Numbered from the stretch's first letter, positions 11,501-20,275 are shown. The stretch is DNA of 64,000 nt from Acanthopleura granulata (GCA_016165875.1 JABBOT010000013.1:12993435-13057434), one strand, 5' to 3'. The notes: generated by a model not told the origin, from the sequence alone. Program-made: numbers and translations.

Positions 11501-14500
11501 TGTTAAAAGGAATCATTTTCTGCGCCGCAGTTCTGGGCATAGCCACAGGCTCTATTGGAGAAACCGGCAGGCCCTTTCACAACTTTTTCAAGTCCGCCAT
11601 GGAAGTAGTGCTCAAAATTTTGCGTTGGTTTTTATGGTAAATATATCAGTTGTATTAGCAGTTTAATATAACAAAATGTTTTAATATAACAGTGGAATTA
11701 ATTTAGTCGACATTATTCCTTCTGCCGTCATTCGTTTTAAATCACAGATCCAGTTTTTAAATGTTTTTGTTCCTGTTCAAAAGAAAGATTACATATTAAT
11801 CTTTAATGTATATCGTTATTTTCCTGTTCGTAACATTGGTTACTTGTCATAATGTGGCATATGAGTTACATCCCTTGTATGGCGTGTGTTTTAGGTTTAC
11901 GCCGATAGGTGTCGCCAGCCTCATTATGGTGTCCATATTAAACGTTGACGATCTTCAAACTCGATTCCTCCAGCTGGGCCTTCTCATTCTTGCCGTTACC
12001 GTGGGGGTGTTATTCCAGCAGCTCGTCTTTATCCCACTTCTTTACTTTTTCTGCTTTTTCTCCAACCCTCTCCGCTTTCTGGTCAACGTGTTCCCAGCTT
12101 GGTCCATTTCATTTGCTTCAACCAGCACGTGAGTTGTTAATCTAACTGCTTCCGCCATAGTATAAGTAAAAACTCCGTGAGTACGGTGTTAAGCAAGAAT
12201 GAAACAAGCAAACAAATACATAAATAAATAAATATATGAAATCAATACAGTATTGATTAATGATGCACACAGGTGCTGAAAAATTGGGTCTAGTTAACTG
12301 ACCACTAAAACTTACTCTTTGTTTTTTAGGGCGGTGGCGATACCCGAAATGCTCACATGCTGTGAACGTAACCACGGAGTTGATGTGAGGGTGTCACGCT
12401 TTGTAGTGCCATTCTCGGTCACGCTTAGCGCTAACGGCAGTGCCCTTTTCATCACGGCGTCGGCCATTTTCATCGGGCAGATAAATCAAATCGAGGTGGA
12501 TGCTGGAAAAGTAGTCATAATAGGGTAAGGCTGAGAAAACAGTCCTAACGGGTTAAATGTGGGAAACTAGTCATCATAGGGTAAGACCTGGAAAGTGGTC
12601 ATAATAGGGTAAGGCTGAGAAAACAGTCCTAACGGGTTAAATGTGGGAAACTAGTCATCATAGGGTAAGACCTGGTAAGTAGTCATAATAGGGTAAGGCT
12701 GAGAAAACAGTCCTAAAATGGTGAATCTGGAAAAGTAGTCACTATAGAGTAAGGCTGGGACAATGTTATAACATGGTAACGCAAGGCTGCTAAAACAGTC
12801 ATCATATGGTAATGCTAGGAGTCATAGGTATAATGGTAAAGTACATGTAGTTGAATTTGGGCAAGACTGGCAAAACAGTTGAATAAAGTAAAAACACTAG
12901 AATAAGGCTGACAATGTCATTCTCAAAGGAAGAGGCTGACAAAGTAGCAATGCCAGAGCAAGGGGAAGGAATAGTCGTAAAGGGGTAAAGCTGGCATAGT
13001 AGTTACCACTGAGTATGTGCTAACTTTACAGTTTAATAGTTAACCTGTCAACTCCTTCCCCACCCCTAGAGTCCTTACAGCGATCTCGGTGATGGCTCTC
13101 CCCTCAGTGCCCAGCTCTAGTATCGTCGTCATCGTCATCATCTTGGAGACTCTCAGCTTCCCCGTGGAGGACGTGGCCCTCCTGTTAGCCGTCGAGTGGT
13201 TCTTGTAAGCTTCAGACAATATTCTACACTATCCACATTTTCACTGAGTGGCTCTTGTAAGTCAGAGACAATAGCCTACTCCATCCACATTACCATAGAG
13301 TGGTTCCTGTAAATTTGAAACAACAGCCTAATCCATCCACATTAACATCGAGTGGTTTTTGTACGTTCGAGAAAACACCCTATCTCATCCATATTATCAT
13401 TTCTGGTTCTTGTAACTTTAAGACAATACCGTATTCCATGCTCATTATCATCGAGTGGTTCTTGTAAGTTTGTGACAACATTCCGCTCGATCCATATTGT
13501 CGTTGAGTGGTACTCAGAAACAATAGTCTGATCTATATTGTCGGCGAGTGGTACTTAGAGACAATAGTCTGATCTATATTGTCGGCGAGTGGTACTTGCC
13601 ATTTCAAAGGCAATGGCCCACTCAATCCACATTATCGTCTAGTGTTATATATATAATTCAGGGGCAAAGACTACTCCATCCATATAGTTTTAACGAAGAT
13701 TTTTTTCGAAATTATAAAATGTGTCATTCTTTTGAGTTCGACTCTTCAGTCTCTTGGGTATAAATATTGCTTGGAATCTTACCAAACAGCAATGAATTCT
13801 TTTGACGTACGGTTAAAATGTGTCAGATGTAAAAGATTTTTTTCCAAGTTATAAAGTGTGTCATTCTCTTGACTTCTGCTGTTCTATATGGCAAGCCATT
13901 TCGATCAAATTCAGATATCTTGAATTCATTTTCAGGTATCTACAATTGATTTACATATATCTTAAATAGCAGCCTTTCTTTTTTTTTGGATATGTGGGCT
14001 ATGTATTTCAGATACCTGAAAATCCTTCCCGATATCTGATATTCTTTTTAAGATATCTCGAAACAAAAATACGGACCACATATCCGGACAAGAGCCATAC
14101 ATTTGAGAAATTGTGCCAAAATGTACAAATTGCAGTAACTGCTCCGTGAGCGGAAATAAAATTAGTACAGATCTGTTCATGCGCACAGCAAGTCATCATG
14201 ACCGACCGTGGTGATATAATTAGGGAGCATACATTTTCTTCTTATAACCAAACAAATGTAGGGCATATTTCAAAAACAGAATTCCAGATATGTCAAATTA
14301 AGATATCTTGTATTCATTTATACATATTTGGCAACCATTTCGATATATCTGATTTGTTTTTTGTGATGCGTGCAGAACGGAATTTATTTCCATGTGTCTT
14401 AAAATGAATTTTAAGTATCCGAAAAGAGTTACCAGAAATGTCGAAATGAATTCAAGATATGTGGAATGAATTCAAGATATCTGAAATAAATGCCCTAAGG

Positions 14501-14970
14501 CCGAGACGGCTTGCCAAACATTTAAGGGGTTGCAGGGATAGTCATGGCTGAAATATAGTCAGAAAATTAGGAAATATTTATTTTGAGAAAAATAGGCAAT
14601 TTTACTCTGGTAATGATAAAATTGAAATACTTCCAATGTGTCGTTAAAGAATCATTCATTCGTTCATTCAACCATTCATTCAAAATTTACATGGTGATAC
14701 ATGTACATCCATAAAAAATGTTTACTTTCTTCAAAACACAGTTGTTTTCTCTGTTTTGTTTACAGAGACCGCATGCGCTCTGCTAGCAACGCAGTCAGCC
14801 ACACATTCTGCGCCCTGTTTACGTATCGCTGGTGTAAGAACAGCTTACCTCCCTTGGAGAAAGAAGAGCTGCAGGTGGACGTCAGAGAAAATCATTACAC
14901 CAATCCGAACTTAACAGACGACTTTGAGAGGAAACCAGAGGCTTACCTAGTAGAATCCTCCAGTCTGTGA
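5441..14970 (+). CDS. SLC1-family transporter (excitatory amino acid transporter-like), complete, 11 exons
   Basis: SLC1 proteins are trimeric plasma-membrane symporters that move acidic or neutral amino acids with sodium. Coding exons are 5441-5582, 7098-7172, 8653-8775, 9388-9472, 10567-10609, 10979-11069, 11510-11636, 11895-12128, 12330-12524, 13070-13204 and 14766-14970. All join through GT-AG introns with matching phases to 1455 nt (484 residues plus stop); animal relatives are about 500-570 residues. Family landmarks appear in order: TM1, LPGEIFLRLLKMMIIPLI, SLDPRSNGK, a glycosylatable loop, GSIGETG, FTPIG, HP1 (STSTAVAIP), TM7 (SANGSALF), HP2, and TM8 with LDRMRSASN. Substrate-binding D418, R421 and N425 are kept. 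The usual NMDGT is SANGS, and the TM8 aspartate that binds sodium is H429. The ATG at 5441 has a strong context (AAAGATGG); an in-frame ATG at 5399 would add 14 residues. Family assignment is secure; transport activity and substrate are not. Confidence 0.94.
5583..7097 (+). other. SLC1 intron 1
   Basis: A 1.5-kb intron with no repeat or gene recognised. The exon-1 motif GCGAATCCATCATCCGATGC is partly echoed at 5661-5682 (CGAATCCATCATCC), a small local duplication just inside the intron. Confidence 0.6.
7098..7172 (+). CDS. SLC1 exon 2: PGE motif and TM2 start
   Basis: Encodes G48 to residue 72. LPGEIFLRLLKMMIIPLI matches the family's FPGE...R.LKM...PLI signature. Acceptor TCCACAG and donor TCAG|GTATA are both consensus. 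Confidence 0.93.
7490..7640 (-). repeat. SINE family 1, 3' two thirds, in SLC1 intron 2
   Basis: A (TTTA)-rich end is followed by GGTGTTTTACGCCCTACTCA, then the complement of the central GGGTTTCCCCCGGGCTCTG domain up to about 7640. It is antisense to the host gene. Confidence 0.85.
7830..8050 (-). repeat. SINE-like element, family uncertain, in SLC1 intron 2
   Basis: Begins with a tail-like GTGTTTAACGCCTGGATCAA and ends with GGATTCAAACTCGCGAC, whose complement resembles a polymerase III B box (GTTTGAATCC). The centre does not match the family-1 domain. Confidence 0.5.
8051..8652. other. Remainder of SLC1 intron 2
   Basis: No repeat family or gene recognised. A CCCCCCCCCC tract sits near 8470. 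Open frames here are short and not conserved. Confidence 0.5.
8653..8775 (+). CDS. SLC1 exon 3: SLD...GK motif and TM3
   Basis: Encodes residues 73-113. SLDPRSNGK matches the family's ALD...SGK segment, followed by TM3 (ALGYIIATNLLGCIFGIIL) ending IKPG. At the third sodium site Y92 is kept, while the T-S pair of the archaeal homologue is A95-T96. Donor CCAG|GTAAC. Confidence 0.93.
8776..9068 (+). repeat. AAC/AAG low-complexity tract at the start of SLC1 intron 3
   Basis: Directly after the donor comes about 240 bp built from AAC, AAG and ATC triplets, almost free of T and G on this strand. It stays open in the exon-3 frame to a TAG at 9066, so intron retention would add about 97 Asn/Lys-rich residues (NNNNIKNYKNKAKRNN and onward) in place of the transport domain. 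The opposite strand reads as a Val/Phe-rich hydrophobic frame. Triplet-repeat origin is the simplest explanation. Confidence 0.8.
9082..9212 (-). repeat. SINE family 1, 3' half, in SLC1 intron 3
   Basis: Complement of the tail and central domain: TTTTACGCAGTACACAAGAA through CCACCCGCAGATTGCTGGC. It lies next to the AAC tract. Confidence 0.8.
9388..9472 (+). CDS. SLC1 exon 4: extracellular loop
   Basis: Encodes residues 114-141. The stretch is polar, with the sequon NST, and ends QDIFADLIR, matching the DLIRNMFP segment of animal EAATs. Ends in phase 2 at ATCAG|GTAAAG. Confidence 0.88.
9473..10566 (+). other. SLC1 intron 4
   Basis: No gene or repeat family recognised. It contains a C-rich tract at 10080-10108. 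The 9539-9775 open frame has no family features. Confidence 0.6.
10567..10609 (+). CDS. SLC1 exon 5: NIFPDNVVTACFQK
   Basis: A 43-nt micro-exon for residues 142-156. It matches the family's RN(M/I)FP(E/D)N(L/V)V.ACFQ segment just before the variable loop. The polypyrimidine tract and AG fit (TTTTTATTCTTTTTAG). Confidence 0.9.
10979..11069 (+). CDS. SLC1 exon 6: variable extracellular loop
   Basis: Encodes residues 157-186, polar, starting AQTQYREKTTTENTT. The sequon NTT is a likely N-glycosylation site in the loop where animal EAATs are glycosylated. The exon ends SGSNIIG, leading into the next membrane helix. Confidence 0.85.
11510..11636 (+). CDS. SLC1 exon 7: GSIGETG motif, TM5 region
   Basis: Encodes residues 187-228. 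IIFCAAVLGIATGSIGETG matches the family's IVFCLVFG..IG.MGE.G, followed by FHNFFKSAMEVVLKILRWF. The acceptor at 11508-11509 (TGTTAAAAG) keeps the frame. A CAG at 11528-11530 would delete this motif and was rejected. Confidence 0.9.
11895..12128 (+). CDS. SLC1 exon 8: TM6 and start of HP1
   Basis: Encodes residues 229-306. WFTPIGVASLIM matches the WY.PIGI.FLI signature. A second long hydrophobic stretch (LQLGLLILAVTVGVLFQQL, then VFIPLLYFF) follows, and the exon ends SFAST at the HP1 serine loop. Donor CAC|GTGAGT. Confidence 0.93.
12330..12524 (+). CDS. SLC1 exon 9: HP1 and TM7 with SANGS
   Basis: Encodes residues 307-371. HGVDVRVSRFVVPFSVTL matches the family's (N)GVD.RV.RFVLP.GAT. The next motif, usually NMDGTALY, is SANGSALF: S340 for N, N342 for the sodium-binding D, and S344 for T. 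It ends FIGQINQIEVDAGKVVI. The donor GGGTAAGG is copied several times downstream. Confidence 0.93.
12497..12760 (+). repeat. 28-bp tandem array copying the exon 9/intron 9 junction
   Basis: The last bases of exon 9 and its donor (AGTCATAATAGGGTAAGGCT) recur in tandem. Donor-like GT sites with GGGTAAG lie at 12525 (the real one), 12581, 12609, 12665 and 12693, all multiples of 28 bp apart. A higher-order period of 84 bp is near perfect for two copies. Degenerate copies continue to about 13010. Confidence 0.93.
13070..13204 (+). CDS. SLC1 exon 10: HP2 and start of TM8
   Basis: Encodes residues 372-416. VMALPSVPSSSIVVIVIIL stands in place of the HP2 segment SIGAAGIP..G, followed by FPVEDVALLLAVEWF, which matches the LP.DDI.LIIAVDW of animal EAATs. 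The glycine-rich HP2 tip of the family is replaced by Ser, Pro and Val. Confidence 0.92.
13190..13660 (+). repeat. 52-bp tandem array copying the exon 10/intron 10 junction
   Basis: The unit begins with GAGTGGTTCTTGTAAG, the end of exon 10 plus its donor. Copies of the donor GT lie at 13205 (the real one), 13257, 13309, 13361, 13412 and 13464; the last reads GTAAGT, a better consensus than the true site (GTAAGC). Three or four more copies without the donor run to about 13660. Confidence 0.93.
13890..14515. mobile_element. Foldback/MITE-like element with long inverted arms, SLC1 intron 10
   Basis: Starts GGCAAGCC at 13890 and ends GGCTTGCC at 14515. The arms (about 13890-13945 and 14440-14515) share TCAGATATCTTGAATTCATT in inverted orientation, with a short insertion in the right arm. 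AGATATC/GAATTC palindromic units recur inside near 14030 and 14300. No transposase and no clear target-site duplication are visible. Confidence 0.7.
14766..14970 (+). CDS. SLC1 exon 11: TM8 and C-terminal tail
   Basis: Encodes residues 417-484 and TGA. LDRMRSASNAVSH corresponds to the family's LDR.RT..NV.GD. D418, R421 and N425 (substrate contacts) are kept, T becomes S422, and the sodium-binding D is H429. The acidic tail (EKEELQVDVRENHYTN and onward) is cytoplasmic in the family. Confidence 0.92.
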
Positions 14971-15040
14971 GTCGTGACCAATCTGTGATATCTACTACTT
15001 GTACCTTATTATCATTTGACCACTTAATCAGTAAGCCCGA

Positions 15041-15806
15041 GAGCCTCATCTTCATTATATCAAGGCAGACACTTCGTGTATGACTCCGTTTTCTGCCTTG
15101 ATCAGTCGACTAGGCCAATCTGTTCCAGTCCGAACTTCAAAGCAGTCATGGGCATCCAATCAGATACTTGCCTGACCGGGTTGGCAAAGAATTTATGCAC
15201 GTAGTAATTTTCAAACGTATCAATCAAATGTACAAACATTACGAGTTGACCGAGCCAAAAGTAGAATAGATCACACTATATCCGGCTCGTGTAATGTTTT
15301 GCAGCACGAAATCGTACACAGAACATCAAAGTTTGCGTGGCCACGGGAGGTTTTTAATTCAGAGTACAAAGGCTGGGGTATGTCTGGACGTCTCGTTCTG
15401 GTCGTACGTCTTCGGTCACAGGTGGACTTGTTAAATGGTCAAGCGATATCATCCTCTTCTTTCTCCATAATTGAACGCTCCAAGAAGTATTTTGATATCA
15501 TTTATTAATATGACAGCAGGCCAGCATCTGTCATTGTCTTTATGTGGGTTTTATTCCAACTTTACAGGCGTGGAAAGTGTTATTGTTTTTGATTTTGTTC
15601 TGCCATCGGTCGTGTGCGTTGACACGTTGTTTCTTCTTTACTGTCAATCAGTTAGGGGAACTACTGTTTGATTCGGTAATACATTTATATTAACATTCAT
15701 CAGATACTGAGTCGCGTGGATCGGTTATTTCTGTACGCAGGATAAAGACAGAAAACGTAGCTATAGTCGAAGTGTCTGACGTGATAAAATGAAGATGGAA
15801 GGCCTC
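15041..15806. repeat. Inverted repeat in the SLC1 3' UTR, arms about 65 bp
   Basis: The arm at 15041-15105 is the imperfect reverse complement of the arm at 15739-15806; shared blocks include CAGAAAACG, CGAAGTGTCTG and AATGAAGATG. The loop is about 630 bp. It could be an old transposon or a structured UTR. Confidence 0.7.
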
Positions 15807-16344
15807 ATCCGTTACATTTTTACTGTCATGGAAAGATAGCTAAAGCATTCTGATAATGCTTGTTTTTTAAATAACATTTTATTTGATCTTCATATTACCA
15901 GTAGAAATCTCACAGTATTGCTAAGTTTCAAAATAGCAAACCTATGCATATGCTTTTCCGGTAGGTAGATATGAATGTCACAATTAAATGACTTATTGTT
16001 TACCCAGTCACAGAGTCCCAAGTTTCATTTTTCCAGACAATAGTAAGTCAGTTGTTTTTTTGTTTGAAATATCTGGATTGTGACAACGTTACGTGTTATA
16101 ACATATTCAAGGTAAACTTCTTGGTTCTATTGGTAGCTCGCTATACATGTGCACGGTACAATTTAGGCCTGGTTTGTGTAGTGTTGTTTCAGATTTCAGT
16201 CATTGTTATTCGCAAATGTTTTATGCTTTTAAATGAAAGACTGAGGTCTGTGGAGTGTTTTGTTGTTCCTATTATATAAATCTGCACTTGTAACTTGAAA
16301 CCTGGTTACTTCACCTCTTTGTATGTGATGTAACGGTTGATTGC

Positions 16345-16350
16345 AATAAA
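16345..16350 (+). promoter_or_regulatory. Candidate polyadenylation signal AATAAA for SLC1
   Basis: Canonical hexamer 1.4 kb after the stop, followed by a T/G-rich stretch (TATTGTATTTGCCTGTTCC). This is the best candidate seen before the next SINE. Confidence 0.45.
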
Positions 16351-16516
16351 TATTGTATTTGCCTGTTCCATGTGAAATCTGTTACATAAAAGTGATCACG
16401 AAGGGAGGTAACTCTAACAGGCTTACAGAAAAAAATGCATGTTATGTCCAATGACTGGAGGACTTTACTTCTTTGTCAACTCTATGTAGGCTATTCCACA
16501 TTCCATAAAATAGTAA

Positions 16517-16798
16517 CTTAGAGCGTTCGCCTCGAGGTCGGGAGATCTGGAATCAATCCCAAGTCGGGTCATACCAATGACTTTAAAGATGGCCCCTGTT
16601 GCTGCCTTGCTTGGCGTTCAGCGCTTGTCTTCGGCAAGATGTTCCAGTGACGGTAGCACTTTGGCGGCATGGACTCGCCCTTCCACAAGAACACACAGTA
16701 TATACATCCCAAGGACTCCTCGTTGTCATATCACCGAAAAATTGCTAAGTATGACGTAAAACCCCATGAATACATACATAATAGAGTTCCTTGGGAAA
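16517..16798 (+). repeat. SINE family 2
   Basis: GAGCGTTCGCCTCGAGGTCGG and a B-box-like GGAATCAATCCC mark a tRNA-related head. The body includes CTTCGGCAAGATGTTCCAGT and it ends TATGACGTAAAACCCCATGA. It is related to the element at 62268-62592 and distinct in the middle from family 1. Confidence 0.7.
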
Positions 16799-17009
16799 GA
16801 ATCTCCAAAGGTCGATCCGAACACAACATCTGATGTTCCAACCAGTCACAGATCACTAGGTAGTAGGTCTACGTCGTGGGTTTCCCGAGTTCTGTTCGGT
16901 TTCCACCCACCGTACAATGCTGGTCGCTGTCGTATACGTGAAGTAGGGAATAAAACACTAAGCAAGCAAGCGGTAGGCATACATTTGGCTACTTGGCCTT
17001 TAAGCTGAG

Positions 17010-17275
17010 CAGGGACCTCCGTGGCCCAGTCGGTTACCGCGCTAGCGCAGAGCAATAACCGAAGTCTCCCACCAATGCGGTCGCTGTGAATTCAAGTCCA
17101 CCTCATGCTGGCTCCCTCTCCGGCCGTACGTGGGAAGGTCTGCCAACAACCTTCGGATGGTCGTGGGTTTCCCCTGGGCTCTGCCCGGTTTCCTCCCACC
17201 ATAATGCTTGCCGCCGTCATATAAGTGAAATATTCTTGAGCACGGCGAAAAACATCAATCAAATAAGTAAATTTA
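17010..17275 (+). repeat. SINE family 1, near full length
   Basis: A tRNA-derived head (CCTCCGTGGCCCAGTCGGTT, B-box region GAATTCAAGTCC) is followed by the central domain GTGGGTTTCCCCTGGGCTCT and the tail ATATTCTTGAGCACGGCG with CAATCAAATAAGTAAA. It serves as a local reference copy of about 265 bp. From memory it resembles the MetaSINE type of molluscs; this was not checked. Confidence 0.92.
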
Positions 17276-17439
17276 AGCTGATCACGAGTATATGATTAAT
17301 TTACATTTATCCAGTCTGCCAACCAGAATACTTGCAGACGAACCTTTCCCTGTGCGACATACAGAACCTAGATACTGAATCTAACGAACGATAGATTGTC
17401 ACAACAGCCCTACAAGCATCCTCTGCAGGATGTTAATGG

Positions 17440-17580
17440 GCGCCACAAGCGGAAATATCCGCCAGCAACCTGCGGATGGCCGTGGGTTTCCCCGGGCTCT
17501 GACGGGTTTCTTCCTACTATATTGCTGGAGGCTATTGTGTAAGTCAAATAGTCTTGAGCAAGACGTAAAACATAAATGTA
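17440..17580 (+). repeat. SINE family 1, 3' half
   Basis: Starts inside the element (CCAGCAACCTGCGGATGGCC) and runs through the central domain to the GACGTAAAACAT tail. The head is missing. Confidence 0.85.
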
Positions 17581-17932
17581 TATTAATGGGGAACATTTCC
17601 CGCCAAAGGTGATTCGGGTAAAAGCTGTCTAGTCCATTGTTTATTCCTATTCCTGTATATTCATATAGGATGACGTTTTGTGGGCACACTGATAACCTAT
17701 TACTCGCACAAATGTAAGAGAACCGTACAGTCAAGTCCGCTTAGAACCGGATAGCCATTGCATGGGAAAAGGTATCCCATTGCCACCAAGGATCATCTGT
17801 GCTGGGGATTGTAGAACATTCCTTGACTTTTGGGGTAGGCTTGTTGTTTCTGTAATGTTTTGCTCGTATATGCATAGTGCAAAAATATTGAAAGGTCGTC
17901 GTAATATTCATTCACGGCAAACCACAAGTGGT

Positions 17933-18004
17933 CGGGGGCCTCCGTGGCTCAGGTGGTTAGCACGCTAGCGCAGAGTAATGACACAGACGCCACCCACCAA
18001 TGCT
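17933..18004 (+). repeat. SINE family 1 head fragment facing an inverted copy
   Basis: GGGGGCCTCCGTGGCTCAGG through GCCACCCACCAATGC is the 5' tRNA-like end only. It abuts the tail of an oppositely oriented copy, so the pair can fold back. Confidence 0.88.
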
Positions 18005-18242
18005 GTTTTATTGGTATTTTACGCCCTACTCAAGAATATTTCACATATACGACGGCGGCCAGCATTATGGTGAGAGGAAACCGGACAGGGCCGGGCGGAA
18101 ACCCACGACCATCAGCAGGTTGCTGACAGACCTTCCCACGTACGGTCGGAGAGCAAACCAGCGCTGAACTCACAGCGACCGCATTGTGAGAGGTCATTGC
18201 GCTTCGCTAGCTCGATAACATACTGAACCACGAAGGCCCTCT
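18005..18242 (-). repeat. SINE family 1, near full length, inverted
   Basis: The complement runs from a CCTTCGTGG...TAGCGAAGCGCAATGACCTC head through the central domain to a TACGTCCTA-type tail. Its head is the inverted partner of 17933-18004. Confidence 0.9.
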
Positions 18243-18930
18243 TTTACTAATTGATGTGTTGTGGTAATGCCTGGTTATTGTACTCTTCCCTGCACGTCAG
18301 GTAAGGCGTGATATTGCGAGATTTTGTGGGAGTAGTAGGTGAATTTAAAACATAGGCCATTAAGCAATGTGAACACACAGTTCTATCACAGCCTTGATTA
18401 TCGTTGGTTAACTCCATGAAACATCCGGATTACATAATTGATCAGAAAATACGGGAAGGAATAAAAAAAAAGAGACTGTTCTAAATGAAGAATATGATGT
18501 CGTGGAAGTCTTTCCCAGGTACTACGATTTCCTTCACTCAAAAAGTGAAGTATAAGTGAGCGTCCCGATAAACAGCAATTAAATACTTTTCCCGCAATCA
18601 AATTTGCAACCTTTAACAATAAATATGTATTTTTTTCTTAAGCATAACTAGATATATGAATTATGAGAACTGCGTATAAATGATATCTTCATGTTTTGAT
18701 TCGCTCCTTCGAACACGGCAAATCACATATTACTAGAGCCAACCGAAATCAATGATCATCTAATCACCTGTTTTCCGGTACAATTTATATTAACGGAAGT
18801 AAGAAATCTTGGAAACGCCGTTTGGATTTATAAATAGAACACATTTTATTCAAGATTGTTTTGGTATGAGTGGGTGGGACAATTGGTATTCCTCGAAGAG
18901 AGTCAGTTAGTTGAGCAAGGTTATCAGACA
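18243..18930. other. Intergenic stretch, nothing recognised
   Basis: Short open frames only, with no family features and no clear repeat. Confidence 0.5.
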
Positions 18931-19066
18931 TAACTTCAGGCTCCTACTTATTCAGAAACAAAAGTAACTTCAGGCTCCTACTTATTCAGAAACAAAAGTA
19001 ACTTCTGGCTCCTACTTATTCAGAGACAAAAGTAACTTCTGGCTCCTACTTAGTAAGAAACAAACT
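18931..19066 (+). repeat. 34-bp minisatellite, 4 copies
   Basis: The unit TAACTTCAGGCTCCTACTTA plus TTCAGAAACAAAAG occurs four times with few changes. Confidence 0.9.
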
Positions 19067-19854
19067 TAACAATGAACATATACATATATATCACATGAAG
19101 TACTAAAATATAAAGTACAGCTTAATTATGTACAACTGGTTTCACGTTTAGCTCCAAAAAACTTTATATAACTTGTTGGAAAGTACACAAACAGACATAA
19201 AGGCACAAACATTGTGCTTCTTCTCTCCAGTGAAATGAATCACACATTCTCCTTCTTGTTTTGTCAGTCACGTGCCTATGTGTTGCAGATAATTAATTAT
19301 GAGTGGTTCTTGTATTCAGTTTTAAGCCAGTTTGTGAGGCACACGAAAAACAAATCTAACAAATTTTGCTTTTCTTTCTCTTTTAATCAATACGATCTTA
19401 CAGTGTGATTTAAAAAATATATTTTTTTTTACAAAAACGCCAAATCAGGGAGATGATCACCTTTGTCGAAATCTCAAAGGGGTTTCAAGTATCGACAGAG
19501 AATCTCATTGAGGTCGCTTGGTCACGAGGTTTGCATATTTCTAGGTTTGGATATCAAAAGCAATATGTCACGCTAATACACACCGGCCAAATTGTGGAAT
19601 ACATTTGCACAGACTTTGCATGCATGATTTCTGGTACTTTGTTGCGGACATATATGAAACCTAAAAAGGTACAAGCTTAACGTAGAACACAGCTCACATA
19701 CGAACCCAGTGTTGTACACTCAGCTGGCTTACTTGTGCGTTTTGGCCATTTTTTTGAGCTTTTCAACTGAAGTTTCAATCATTATGCAGCAATTTTCTTC
19801 ATAAATGCTGCTTTGTCCGTTCATACATTTTTCACGTATGTCTTCGCGTGTTGT
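19067..19854. other. Intergenic stretch, nothing recognised
   Basis: AT-rich. The open frames at 19214-19408 and 19453-19680 lack recognisable domains. Confidence 0.45.
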
Positions 19855-20275
19855 TCTTCAGGCTGTTTTACGTGTTATGCAGTTTGCTAGTTTGGCTGTT
19901 TTATTTGTCATGCATTTCTGTTGTTTTGTTTCTTGGGCATTTGCAAGTTTTCCTGTTATATTTGTTATACATTATGCAAGTTTTCCTGTTATATTTGTTA
20001 TCCAGTATACAAGTTGTCCTGTTATATTTGTTATCCAGTATATAAGTTTTCCTGTTATATTTGTTATCCAGTATGCAAGTTTTCCTATTATATTTGTTAT
20101 CCAGTGTGCAAGTTTTCCTGTTATATTTGTTATCCTGTTTGCTAATTTCGCTGTTTTGCTTGTTATGTAATTTGCTAGTTTTGCTGATTTGTTTGTTAAT
20201 CAATTGGCTAGTTTTGTTGTTTTATTTGTTATGCAGTTTGCAAATTTTGCTGTTTCGTTTGTCAAGCGATTATGT
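19855..20275 (+). repeat. 33-bp minisatellite, T-rich
   Basis: The unit AAGTTTTCCTGTTATATTTG plus TTATCCAGTATGC is clearest at 19966-20145 and decays on both sides. Its length is a multiple of three, so it reads open in several frames, one giving an 11-residue hydrophobic repeat (ASFPVIFVIQY). Coding is not supported. Confidence 0.88.

Larger units (their letters stand above)
14971..16370 (+). other. Probable 3' UTR of the SLC1 gene
   Basis: AT-rich, without a conserved reading frame. Contains an inverted repeat (15041-15806) and ends near an AATAAA at 16345. Extent is inferred from position only. Confidence 0.5.

Noticed and set aside
11528..11530. CAG as acceptor of SLC1 exon 7
   Set aside because: It keeps frame but deletes the conserved IIFCAA part; the AG at 11508-11509 retains it.
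19805..20170. Small multi-spanning membrane protein with 11-residue repeats
   Set aside because: A 33-bp minisatellite opens several overlapping frames; coding is not needed to explain it.
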